Positions 23,784 through 36,059 of a stretch of DNA of 64,000 nt are shown in pieces. Numbering within the stretch: position 1 is the first letter of the stretch; each line of letters starts with the position of its first letter. The translations under genes were made by a program, and so were the position numbers. The DNA is from Liolophura sinensis (Eukaryota > Mollusca > Polyplacophora > Chitonida > Chitonidae), in the NCBI RefSeq assembly GCF_032854445.1, contig NC_088295.1:7134501-7198500 (forward strand), read 5' to 3'. The notes beneath the pieces are model-generated. The model was not told where the DNA came from, did no database searches, and saw only the letters and a program-made list of their open reading frames with translations.

Positions 23784-24965
23784 TATATGTGAAGGACACG
23801 TATATGACGACATATGAGCCACGGATAGACATTCTGTATCAGTGATACACTATCAGATATATGTGAAGTTCAGCTATGTTATGACATAAACCAGGGACGG
23901 ACATGCTGTATAGTACACAGATATATGTGAAATACAAGAAAACGCACTGGGAAATATAATGTAGATAAACGTACTGGAAATTGTAATGTATATATAAAAC
24001 GTACCCGAAAGTGCAATGTAGATAGAACGTACAGGAAAGTGTTACTGAGATAAAAGGCACAGTAAAATGTTACAGAGACAAACCCTAGAGCAAAGTGAGG
24101 CATACAACCCGGTGTGGCCACAAAACTGCATATGCCCTCACTGACTACATGTACATGTATTATGTCTTCCGGAAAAACGTAGGCAAAGCGTTCGGTAAAA
24201 TCCCACGGCTGTATGCTAATTTCGGAAGCAGTTTTTTCCCCTGGTCTACATGCGCTAGGTTCGAGTGAGGTTGAGATATCGCCCTTATCAGTTATTCAAC
24301 ACAGCCCCCAGCCTGTACTCTGAAAACTGTCAACTAACCAATTCTTCTTTCAAACGCGGAGAAAAAAAAATCCGAATTACCTTGGAAAACTTCAACGGTC
24401 GGTAAAGTGACTCATTCCAAACGAAACGACCCTCTGGGATTTGCGTTGAAGTGAAATAAGATTATCACACGGCCGTTTTAGAAAAGTTCCGTCACTTTAC
24501 TTCAGTAGAACTGTGACATTAGGTGGCGAGAGAGAAAGTTAAGGAAGAGGAAATGCATTGTGGTATGAACGACTTGCAGGCCTTGAGAATTCCCTTTGTG
24601 CCCTCTGTTACATGGGCTGGACATAGAGATACGGTTTGCGAGGGCAGAGTGGATTTTCCTGGCCTGTTAACTCTGGGTAGAAGGCGACAAATCATATAAA
24701 GGTTTTATTCATGTGGAATCTTTTATGGCTTTACAGGGTGATTTCACCGTCTGTTTAAATCAGTACAAAGATCTGAAAACAGAGTTGCAGTCGACATGAG
24801 AAAATGTCGCTATTACAAGCACATTCTAGTTGTTAAGAGTTGAAGCATTGACGGTTGGGTTCTTGCTATATACAATATAGTTAAGTTCATCCGTTGTGAC
24901 TGGACGTTGTGACGTTGTGACCTTGCTGTCGTGACCTAAGAAATGTTTGCTACGTTTAAGAAAAT
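23784..24965. other. Unique region, no gene recognised
   Basis: The first part (23784-24110) loosely repeats words like GAAATACAAGAAAACGCACTGG and GTAGATAAACGTAC, a decayed tandem repeat. The part at 24340-24700 is unique, moderately GC-rich and could be regulatory, but that is not shown. Confidence 0.4.
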
Positions 24966-25725
24966 TAAGTGTTACTACGTGACAGATGTTTATGTACGGT
25001 CTGTGCTTTGCTGTTGTCACGTGACAGATGTTTTGTATACGCAGTTTGCTGTTGTCACGTGACAGATGTTTTGTATACGCAGTTTGGTGTTGTTACGTGC
25101 CAGATGTTTGTGTACGTTCAGGAAAGTTTGCAGTCGTCACGTGACGAATGTTTTTGTAGGTTCATGGTGGTTTACTGTAGTCACGTGATTGATATTTGTG
25201 TACGGTCAAGGTAGTGTGCTATTCTCACGTGACAGATGTTTGTTTACGTTCTAGGCAGTGTGCTGTTGTTACGTGACAGATATTTGTGAACGTGCGGACC
25301 ATTTAGTCTTATCACGTGACAAATGTTTGTGTATGTGCAGGGAAGTTTGCGGCTGTCACGTAACGACTGTTTTTGTGCGTCCAGGGCAGTTTAGTGTTGT
25401 CATGTGTCAGACGTTTGTATACATGCAGGAAAGTTTGCTGTTGTCACATGACAGATGTTTGTGTACGACCAGGGCAGTATAGTGTTGGTACGTGACAGAC
25501 GTTTGTGTACATTCAGGGCTGATTAGTGTTGTCACGTGACAGATGTTTGTGTACGTCCAGAGCAGTTTGGTATTGTCACGTGACAGATGTTTGTATACGT
25601 CCAGAGCAGTTTATTGCTGTTACGTGAAGGTCTTTGTGTAGGTGCAGGACAGTTTATTGCTGTTACGTGACAGGTCTTTGTGTAGGTGCAGGACAGATTA
25701 GTGTTGTCGCTAAGTGATAAGTTCA
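24966..25725. repeat. Minisatellite, ~44-bp unit with GTCACGTGAC palindrome, about 17 copies
   Basis: Each unit carries the palindrome GTCACGTGAC or a one- to two-base variant, followed by AGATGTTTGTGTACGT and a CAGGGCAGTTT segment. Perfect decamers lie at 25016, 25054, 25136, 25531 and 25575. The CACGTG core is also intact at about 25180, 25225 and 25310. Units differ mainly in the spacer. Confidence 0.95.
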
Positions 25726-26554
25726 TAGCATCCACAATCGTAACCCGTTGGCATAGTGATTGCATGATGTCTTCACACACCCCCAGCTATCCTCGGTGTC
25801 ATCTAATGGGTGGTATTCTGAACGCTCATTCTGTTCCCAGTCACCTGCCCTTCTGTAGATACTCCCGGGTTTACAGCTGATGGAAAATCGCAGTTCTCCT
25901 TTTATTCTGGAGACAATGTGGGATTAAATCTGTTGCACGAATGAAAAAAATGTTACTTGGTTCACATCCTCCTTTTGCAGGCTTGTGTAGGGAAAGTGTG
26001 CCTCATTTCCTGGGTGCTGTGTATCCGTGCACCCACTTAATATCATCTGTGTCAAACATGTCATTCGGTCATTTGTAATCAGTTCATCAATTACTCACCT
26101 CACAGTTTACGTATCATATACAAATGTAGAGTAAACAATCAGTATTTGAAGTTAAATATAGGATTGACAATTTTTCATTCAAACACGTATTTGGAACAGC
26201 TTGGAACATGTATTTGACGTCTCAACCAGTCTCATATAAACTCTGCGCGGAAACTCGGTCTTGTGTTGTCAGTGAAGTTTGTTTGGGTAACTTACATACA
26301 GTTAAACGCGGTGAGCTATGAATTGAATATGTTTATGACATTTTGCTATGTAACTGAAGATCAGTGTGACATGGTTTATCCCGTTTGGAGAAGGTTTGCG
26401 CGTGCGCTGAACACTAGTTGTTTGTGTGACAAGCTTGGTTTAGTTGGCTGAGATCAGGTTTAGCGCCAATTGTTCGTATGTTATAAAATTTATCCTTATC
26501 TTCGTACCATGCTTGGCTTATCTGTCTGACGTGAAGAGACAGTTGTCAGTGTGC
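25726..26554. other. Unique region, no gene recognised
   Basis: AT-rich unique sequence. A plus frame at 26263-26451 is short and unsupported. Confidence 0.45.
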
Positions 26555-27050
26555 TAAAGGCAAAGAAAACACTAAAATGAAATATGTATCAGATGAAAGA
26601 CCATTAAAAACTGTCTAGCAAAATAGTTGGATTTATTCTTATTTTAAATTTTTTTTAACCTAGTAAAATGCATTTGTATATTTTATTCTGTGGTGGCCTT
26701 TTTTGACCACAATGCTACCAGTGACGTCACATAAGATTTTTGCCACTTAACACAGATAAGACTGCTATATTTCAGCATTCAAAATCTATACATACAGATC
26801 TATGGATGCATTCGCCGATTTGACCTTGACGGGAATAATTCTAGGCAAAATTTTAGGCAAGATTCTACCGTGATTACTACCGACAGTTACTGATAAATTC
26901 TGGTTCCCAACAGATCACGGTAGAATCTAATCCTTTGACACAATTTTACTCGGTTGGAAAAATTGAAAAAAAAATCCAATTACTTTCGTGTTCAGTTTTA
27001 ATGCACTTTCATCGGATATATATTTCATTTTGGAGTGGTCGTTGCCTTTA
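26555..27050. mobile_element. MITE-like element with short terminal inverted repeats
   Basis: A 496-bp AT-rich block starts TAAAGGCAAAGAAAAC and ends GTCGTTGCCTTTA. The ends form inverted repeats of about 9 bp (TAAAGGCAA against TTGCCTTTA), with TA at each outer edge that could be the target duplication. Inside is a 15-bp perfect inverted repeat (26860-26874 and 26914-26928). There is no transposase frame, so it would be non-autonomous. The same left-end word recurs at 5824. The short terminal repeats make this tentative. Confidence 0.5.
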
Positions 27051-27059
27051 AGAGCTAAA

Positions 27060-28235
27060 TACTGTGTTTGCTCGATCTAGGTCAGGTGAATTAACAGATG
27101 CTCGTGTGTTAAGATCTGGACACCTGTGCATAAACCAGTTTTCTTTATCTAACACCCGCAATGGTATTGCCTGTTTTTTGTGAACGCTTGTGTTTGTACA
27201 ACCTTGGTTTATCAAGCCCAAACCAATGTCCAGCACTCGTGTGCCAAGACATGAAAATGTAAGTGATAAGCTTGATTTATCTAGTCCAGATGAACAGACA
27301 CCCGTGTGTTCATAACTGAACACTTAAGTGACAAGCTTGGTTTATCTAGCCCAGGTGAACAGACACCCGTGTGTTAATAACCGAACACTTAAGTGACAAG
27401 CTTGGTTTATCTAGTCCAGGTGAACAGACACCCGTGTGTTCATAACTGAACACTTAAGTGACAAGCTTGGTTTATCTAACCCAGGTGAACAGACACCCGT
27501 GTGTTAATAACCGAACACTTAAGTGACAAGCTTGGTTTATCTAGCCCAGGTGAACAGAGACCCGTGTGCCAATAACTGAAGACTTAAGTGACAAGCTTGG
27601 TTTATCTAGCCTAGGTGAACAGACACCCGTGTGTTAATAACTGAACACTTAAGTGACAAGCTTGGTTTATCTAGCCCAGGTGAACAGAGACCCGTGTGCT
27701 AATAACTGAAGACTTAAGTGACAAGCTTGGTTTATCTAGCCCAGGTGAACAGACACCCGTGTGCTAATAACTGAAGACTTAAGTGACAAGCTTGGTTTAT
27801 CTAGCCTAGGTGAACAGACACCCGTGTGTTAATAACCGAACACTTAAGTGACAAGCTTGGTTTATCTAGCCCAGGTGAACAGAGACCCGTGTGCTAATAA
27901 CTGAAGACTTAAGTGACAAGCTTGGTTTATCTAGCCCAGGTGAACAGACACCCGTGTGTTAATAACTGAAGACTTAAGTGACAAGCTTGGTTTATCTAGC
28001 CTAGGTGAACAGAGACCCGTGTGCTAATAACTGAACATATAAGTGACGAGCTTGGTTTATCTGAATAGATACCGGTGTACCAAGAACTGAACATTTAAGT
28101 GACAAACTTGGTTTATCTATTCCAGGTGAATAGATACCGGTGGATTAAGACCGGAACATTCAAGTGAAAAGCTTGGTTAGCATACAGCTCCCTGTGTGGT
28201 GAGACTGAATATAAATATGACAAACGTTGTTAATC
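27060..28235. repeat. Minisatellite, ~65-bp unit with CACTTAAGTG palindrome, about 17 copies
   Basis: Core units (27290-28050) contain CACTTAAGTGACAAGCTTGG, TTTATCTAGCCCAGGTGAAC and AGACACCCGTGTG followed by TTAATAACTGAA. Two subtypes alternate: AGACACCCG with CACTTAAGTG, and AGAGACCCG with GACTTAAGTG. Outer copies on both sides are strongly diverged. Confidence 0.95.
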
Positions 28236-28504
28236 TAGCTCAGGTAGTACAGTTATTATGAATATATCTCTGACATAAGCTTCTTTTATTGATCACAGCT
28301 GATGACAAATTTATCCGACTTTTGCGAAACCTCCCACCTAACAAGCTTTAAACAGTGATCAAGAAAAAGTACCGTCTCTGGCATAATTCTGGTCAGTATT
28401 TTCTGAAAGAAAGAAAATATCCTAAGTACGGGAATTTTTTTTCTAAACGATCTGCACGGGCTTCAGCTGCGTTGTAGATTATTTCCTGGTTTCTTTTTGT
28501 CTGC
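28236..28504. other. Short unique spacer
   Basis: No gene or repeat recognised between the 65-bp and 30-bp arrays. Confidence 0.5.
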
Positions 28505-29168
28505 AGGTGTTTGATGTGAATTATGATTGGCTCTGGGTGTTTGATGTGTACTGTGATTGGCTCTTGGTGTTTGATGCGTACTGTGATTGACTCTAGGGGA
28601 TTGATGTGTACTGCAATTGGCTCTAGGTATTTGATGTGCACTGTGATTGGCTCTAGGTGTTTGATGTGCACTGTAATTGGTTCTAGGTTCTTGGTTTGTA
28701 CTGTGATTAGCTCTAGGTGTTTGATGTGCACTGTTATTGGTTCTAGGTGTTTGGTGTGTACTGTGAATGGCTCTAGGTGTTTGATGTGTGCTGTGATTAG
28801 CCCCAGGTGTTTGATGTGCACTATGCTTTGTTTCCGTGTACTGTGATTGGCTGTAGGTATTTGATGGGCACTGTGATTGGCTCTTGGGTTTCATGTGTAA
28901 TGTGGTTGGCCCTAAGTGTTTATGTCTTGATGTTTGATATGCACTGTGATTGACTCTTTGGTGTTTGATATGCACTGTGATTGACTCTTTGGTGTTTGAT
29001 ATCCACTGTGATTGGCTATTGGTGTTTGATATGCACTGTGATTGGCTCTTGATGTTTGATATGCGCTGTGATTGGCTCTTGATGTTTAATATGCGCTGTG
29101 ATTGGCTCTTGGTGTTTGATATGCGCTGTGATTGGCCATTGGTGTTTCATGTGCACTGTGATTGGCCG
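28505..29168. repeat. Minisatellite, 30-bp unit with ATTGGCT motif, about 22 copies
   Basis: Two blocks of the same 30-bp unit: 28505-28900 with core TGTGATTGGCTCTAGGTGTT, and 28925-29168 with core GATATGCACTGTGATTGGCT. The block junction (28870-28925) is irregular. The period is a multiple of three, so minus frames of 142 and 170 codons run through; they are artefacts. Confidence 0.95.
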
Positions 29169-29529
29169 ACTAAAGATTTCCAAGGCTGTTTCCCTTTCTG
29201 TTTTATTCTGCACAAATATTACAGAATTACAGAAAATAGCAGGTAAATACATGTAGCTTGATATTCATGTACATTTTACAGACCGACTTTGTTCCCTTCT
29301 TCTTTGAGACAGAATAGAGAACAAACCGTTAAATTGGCATGAAGAGATTTTGCTGCAGTGTTAGTGTAAGCACTTATTAAATCCTCTAATAAAATAATCA
29401 TTCCATAACTGAATACGTTTCCAAGACTGATTTACTCCTTGCATAACAGTGGCGTGGTGTTTGATGTGCTGACTCATATAGTATTACTCTTTTGAGAAAA
29501 TGCAACTGGATTTCGGTTCCGGTCCGCTT
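29169..29529. other. Unique spacer
   Basis: Unique AT-rich sequence between two arrays; nothing recognised. Confidence 0.5.
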
Positions 29530-32500
29530 TGTATACAATGTGGCTTGATTAAGATTTTCTCACACTTTGTATACAGTGTGGCTTAATTCAGATTCTCTCA
29601 CACTTTGTACACGGTGTGACTTAATACAGATTCTCTCACACTTTGTATACAGCGTGGCCTAATTCAGATTCTCTCACACTTTGTACACAGTAGGGCTTAA
29701 TTCAGATTCTCTCACACTTTGTATACAGCGTGGCTCAATTCAGATTCTCTCACACTTTGTACACAGTGTGACCTAATTCAGACTCTCTCACACTTTGTAT
29801 ACAGTGTGACTTAATTCAGATTCTCTCACACTTTGTACACAGTAGGGCTTAATTCAAATTCTCTCACACTTTGTATACAGTGTGACTTAATTCAGATTTT
29901 CTCACACTTTGTACACAGTGTGGCTTAATATAGATTCTCTCACACTTTTTATACAGTGTGACTTAATTCAGATTCTCTCACACTTTGTATACAGTGTGAC
30001 ATAATGCAGATTCTCTCACACTTTGTATACAGCGTGGCTTAATTCAGATTCTCTCACACTTTGTACACAGTAGGACTTAATTAAGATTTTCTCACACTTT
30101 TTATACAGTGTGACTTAATTCAGATTCTCTCACACTTTGTATACAGTGTGACTTAATTCAGATTCTCTCACACTTTGTACACAGTGTGACTTAATTCAGA
30201 TTTTCTCACACTTTGTATACAGTGTGACTTAATTCAGATTTCTCACACTTTGTACACAGTGTGACTTAATTCAGATTCTCTCACACTTTGTATACAGTGT
30301 GACTTAATTCAGATTCTCTCACACTTTGTATACAGCGTGGCTTAATTCAGATTCTCTCACACTTTGTACACAGTAGGACTTAATTCAGATTTTCTCACAC
30401 TTTTTATACAGTGTGACTTAATTCAGATTCTCTCACACTTTGTATACAGTGTGACTTAATTCAGATTCTCTCACACTTTGTACACAGTGTGACTTAATTC
30501 AGATTTTCTCACACTTTGTATACAGTGTGACTTAATTCAGATTTCTCACACTTTGTACACAGTGTGACTTAATTCAGATTCTCTCACACTTTGTATACAG
30601 TGTGACTTAATTCAGATTCTCTCACACTTTGTATACAGTAGGGCTTCATTCAGATTTTCTCACACTTTGTATACAGTGTGACTTAATTCAGATTCTCTCA
30701 CACTTTGTACACAGTAGGACTTAATTCAGATTCTCTCACACTTTGTATACAGCGTAGCTTAATTCAGATTCTCTCACACTTTGTACACAGTAGGGCTTAA
30801 ATCAGATTTTCTCACACTTTGTACACAGTAGGACTTAATTCAGATTCTCTCACACTTTGTACACAGTGTGACTTAATTCAGATTTTCTCACACTTTGTAC
30901 ACAGTAGGACTTAATTCAGATTTTCTCACACTTTGTATACAGTGTGACTTTATTCAGATTCTCTCAAACTTTGTACACAGTAGGACTTAATTCAGATTCT
31001 CTCACACTTTGTATACAGTGTGACTTAATTCAGATTCTCTCACACTTTGTACACAGTGTGACTTAATTCAGATTCTCTCACACTTTGTACACAGTGTGAC
31101 TTAATTCAGATTCTCTTACACTTTGTATACAGCGTAGCTTAATTCAGATTCTCTCACACTTTGTACATAGTGTGACTTAATTCAGATTTTCTCACACTTT
31201 GTATACAGCGTGGCTTAATTCAGATTCTCTCACACTTTGTACACAGTAGGACTTAACTCAGATTTTCTCACACTTTGTATACAGTGTGACTTAATTCAGA
31301 TTTTCTCACACTTTGTATACAGTGTGACTTTATTCAGATTCTCTCACACTTTGTACACAGTGTGACTTAATTCAGATTCTCTCACACTTTGTACACAGTG
31401 TGACTTAATTCAGACTCTCTCACACTTTGTACACAGTGTGACTTAATTCAGATTCTCTCACACTTTGTATACAGCGTAGCTTAATTCAGATTCTCTCAAA
31501 CTTTGTACACAGTGTGACTTAATTCAGATTTTCTCACACTTTGTATACAGCGTGGCTTAATTCAGATTCTCTCACACTTTGTACACAGTAGGACTTAACT
31601 CAGATTTTCTCACACTTTGTATACAGTGTGACTTAATTCAGATTTTCTCACACTTTGTATACAGTGTGACTTTATTCAGATTCTCTCACACTTTGTACAC
31701 AGTGTGACTTAATTCAGATTCTCTCACACTTTGTATACAGTGTGACTTAATTCAGATTCTCTCACACTTTGTACAAAGTAGGGCTTCATTCAGATTTTCT
31801 CACACTTTGTATACAGTGTGACTTAATTCAGATTCTCTCACACTTTGTACACAGTGTGACTTAATTCAGATTCTCTCACACTTTGTACACAGTGTGACTT
31901 AATTCAGATTCTCTCACACTTTGTACACAGTAGGGCTTAAATCAGATTTTCTCACACTTTGTATACAGTGTGACTTAATTCAGATTTTCTCACACTTTGT
32001 ATACAGTGTGACTTAATTCAGATTTTCGCACACTTTGTACACAGTAGGACTTAATTCAGATTCTCTCACACTTTGTATACAGTGTGACTTAATTCAGATT
32101 CTCTCACACTTTGTACAAAGTAGGGCTTAATTCAGATTTTCTCACACTTTGTACACAGTGTGACTTAATTCAGATTCTGTCACACTTTGTACACAGTGTG
32201 ACTTAACTCAGATTTTCTCACACTTTGTACACAGTGTGACTTAATTCAGATTTTCTCACACTTTGTACACAGTAGGACTTAATTCAGATTCTCTCAAACT
32301 TTGTACACAGTGTGACTTAATTCAGATTTTCTCACACTTTGTATACAGTGTGACTTTATTCAGATTCTCTCAAACTTTGTACACAGTGTGACTTAATTCA
32401 GATTCTCTCACACTTTGTACACAGTGTGACTTAATTCAGATTCTCTCACACTTTGTACACAGTGTGACTTAATTCAGATTCTCTCACACTTTGTACACAG

Positions 32501-33090
32501 TGTGACTTAATTCAGATTCTCTCACACTTTGTATACAGCGTAGCTTAATTCAGATTCTCTCACACTTTGTACACAGTGTGACTTAATTCAGATTTTCTCA
32601 CACTTTGTATACAGTGTGACTTTATTCAGATTCTCTCACACTTTGTACACAGTGTGACTTAATTCAGATTCTCTCACACTTTGTACACAGTAGGGCTTAA
32701 TTCAGATTCTCTCACACTTTGTATACAGCGTGGCTCAATTCAGATTCTCTCACACTTTGTACACATTGTGACTTAATTCAGATTCTCTCACACTTTGTAT
32801 ACAGTGTGACTTAATTCAGATTTTCTCACACTTTGTATACAGCGTGGCTTAATTCAGATTCTGTCACACTTTGTACACAGTAGGACTTAACTCAGATTTT
32901 CTCACACTTTGTACACAGTGTGACGTAATTCAGATTCTCTCACACTTTGTACACAGTGGGACTTAATTCAGATTCTCTCACACTTTGTATACAGTGTGAC
33001 TTTATTCAGATTCTCTCACACTTTGTACACAGTGTGACTTAATTCAGATTCTCTCACACTTTGTACACAGTAGGGCTTAATTCAGATTAC
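29530..33090. repeat. Large satellite-like array, 38-bp unit, about 93 copies
   Basis: Continuous head-to-tail 38-bp units with TTAATTCAGATTCTCTCACA and CTTTGTATACAGTGTGAC. Main variants are TATAC/TACAC, GTGTGAC/GTAGGAC/GCGTGGC and TTCTC/TTTTC. Variant patterns repeat at multiples of the unit, showing higher-order blocks. Every frame has stops in the unit (TAA in TTAATTC), so no long frames arise. This is the longest and most homogeneous array in the window. Confidence 0.98.
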
Positions 33091-34179
33091 GTTAGCATTC
33101 GCCATGTGATGTGACATCGTTTGCCCCTCCTCAGAATCCGCTAACCTTCAACAAGTGATGTAACGTCATTTTGTTCACCTCAGAATGTGCAAACCCTCAC
33201 CATGTAACTTCGGTATCATTCAGCCTGTGTCACACTTCGATTAACTGTCAACACGTAAAGAGACCTTATTCAACCAACCTTATATTCCGCTACTGCCTGT
33301 GGGTGACCTGACAATTCAGACCGTTTTCTATTTGTACACCACATTAGCCTATCCGGAGACCATTTAATCTTCGCTTCAATAACATTAAATTTTTAAATCA
33401 AGACAAAAACCATGAATATGTGGGTTGCTATATCCTAATACGACAAACAAGCAAAGAGCTGATTGTGCTTCCCATTTTCGGAGAATAACAAGTAAAGGAT
33501 GTTAGGGCGCTTTTAGATATGCAGAGAAAGGATCATGCTTACAGAACAATCACATGGCTTAAATAAATGTTATGGTATGTAAAATATCACTTTTCCTAAA
33601 GGTGAGTGTAAGTATGAATAACTTATGCAATTTTACATAATTTGAGGTTACCTTAATTTATACTACTTAATACGTGTTTCACGCTGAACTAGTTTTTGTG
33701 CCACAAATATAACTTTCCCGTATTTATGTAAAATTTACGTTTTACACGGTAAACATGGCGAAATTGAATGTGTTTGATGGCAAGCCTTGAGGAGACCGAC
33801 ACAGTATTTCAGCACAATGAGGCAAACATTTCTCATCCTATCCCAGACCTAACAGAGTAGTTAATCTCTACACCCTGTTACGTCTCAAGACTACTCCGCC
33901 GTGATTCTTCAGACCAACAGGTTATTGTGCCGCACAAAATGAAGCCTAAGATAGGAGCCCTGGAGAGCCTGCTTTATCAACAGACAATATTAAATTGTAT
34001 AATGGAATTTACGGCTTCTTGATCTCTAACCTTAGGCCTGGCCGTGTGAAGATTGCACTGGTAATTTCCTGGGAAATCAAATAACTGCCTCAATAGGTCT
34101 GTATCCAGATGTCCACGTGACTCACGTAATGAACCGTGTAAACGTACGGGTCTAGAGAGTGGGTCTCGCGATCACCTCA
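33091..34179. other. Unique region, no gene recognised
   Basis: Begins with three loosely similar segments (ATGTGATGTGACATCGTTTG and relatives, 33100-33250), then about 900 bp of AT-rich unique sequence without a recognisable gene. Confidence 0.45.
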
Positions 34180-35000
34180 GTTCTGCCACATGATAATCGC
34201 AATCTGGCGACATGACGCCCGTATTTCGGAAGCGTGGTTAACTATTCGGCAACATGATTTCTACAGTAATGTGATGATTTCAGTCTGACAAAATCATTAC
34301 CGTACTTAAACATCTCCATCCCAAAACATGCGCTTTGAACTCGTGATAATCTCTGTCTGGCAACATGATTTACGCAGTCCTTAATCATTTCAGTCTGACA
34401 TCATAATTCCCTCAGTTCAGTAACGTACTCATCTCAGTCTGACCACACGATCACAGCGGTTCAGTAACGTACTCATTTCATTTTGACCACGCGATAACAG
34501 CAGTTCAATAACGTATTCATCTCAGTCTGACCACACAATCACAGCAGTTCAGTAACGTACTCATCTCAGTCTGACCACATGATCACAGCAGTTCAGTAAC
34601 GTACTCATTTTATTTTGACCACGCGATAACAGCAGTTCAGTAACGTACTCGTCTCAGTCTGACCACACGATCACAGCAGTTCAGTGAAGCAATCATCTCA
34701 GTCTGGCAACATGATCACAGCAGTTTAGTTATGTGATCATTTCCGCCTGACCACAGTATCACAACAGTGCAGTGGAGATCATGTCACTGTGACAACACGA
34801 TCACAGTAGTTCAGTTATGTGATCATCTCACTGTGACAACACGATCACCACAGTATATTAACGTGATCAGCTCAACGTGACAACACGATCGCAGCACGAA
34901 GTGCAGTAGCGTGATCGCCTTAGTCTAACCACATGATCATATATTTTCAGTAACGTGATCATCTCAGTCTGACAACACATTTACAGCAGTTCAGTAACGT
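34180..35000. repeat. Minisatellite, ~44-bp unit, about 15 copies
   Basis: Units contain GTTCAGTAACGTACTCATCT and CAGTCTGACCACACGATCAC. Copies in 34410-34690 are similar to one another; flanking copies are diverged. Confidence 0.92.
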
Positions 35001-36059
35001 TAATTACCAAAATGCCCGATCATGTCGACGGCCTGGCGACACTTTACGTGCGGAAGCCATGAGCTAAGATGAATGTACTATTGGTTGCGAAAATGATGTG
35101 CCAATATACACTTATATATTGCCTTACATATCGACAGTTAAAGCTACACGCACATTCTGGTGTTACGCGTGGAAAGTTTCCCACCTGAAGGCTAGGATGC
35201 TTATTGGCGTATAAGTAGGTGTAGCATATAAGATATGTACTAATGCATATCTACCTACGTCTAAATGTCATTGGTTATTAAATGGATTGCCCTGAGACGA
35301 TATAGCCGTCTGATTATCGGTGTCTGTGTACTGTAAGTCATTTAAACAACCTCTCAGTTCCTTGTCAGTTGGATTGTCAGATTGAGTGGTCAGACTGGCA
35401 GTGCACTGACCGTCTGGCCGACCAGGCTGCCGGTACCGGCCAAAGCACCACGACGTCAGCCAATTGATCAGTTATGTCTAGGCTGGCTGTAAGTAACGAT
35501 GTGTTTGCATGTTGATATGTAGCTGGTCAGCGACGGCTAGCCGTACCTCCCAACTCCCCTTCAACGGCACATGCTTCTCACAGCTTTAGCACATTTACAC
35601 AGTCTGTTGTCGTGATTCGTTAAAGTCGAAACGTTGTGTTACTGCATTTCCACAATACCGTACTTAAAATACATGCTGTATTTGTCGACGTCACTGTGGA
35701 AATTTAAATATTAACATTTCCCAAAAGATCTGGAAGAGAACTACGCTATTTTTTAAAGCGGAAAAAGTTAGAAAAAATGCATATACATCTTTTAAGATCT
35801 TGATGAATCTTTTCTATAATGATGCTATCTTTGTTAACGACTTGTGAGTGAATTTTGAATTATATGCTCAAAACATCTATTTTAGTCTTGTTCACATATC
35901 TGAACACGGAAGTCATCTTTCCTGTATCCCATGTTATTAGCAATACTTTGTGTATGTGTTGAACTCTTCGAAATTGGCCGTGTGATAATATTGACCCCGG
36001 ACAGGACGTTAAAACACTTTTACACAAAATCTAGGACATTAGAATGTGTTCACAAGTTT
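35001..36059. other. Unique region, no gene recognised
   Basis: Unique sequence with a perfect 12-bp palindrome GCCGGTACCGGC at 35429-35440 in a short GC-rich patch. No frame of interest. Confidence 0.45.

Noticed and set aside
28393-28975. 142- and 170-codon minus frames with His-Thr/Lys repeats
   Set aside because: The 30-bp array has a period divisible by three; two overlapping frames are open together.
29530-33090. CRISPR array (regular 38-bp repeats)
   Set aside because: There are no unique spacers between repeats; units are directly adjacent, and the context is eukaryotic.
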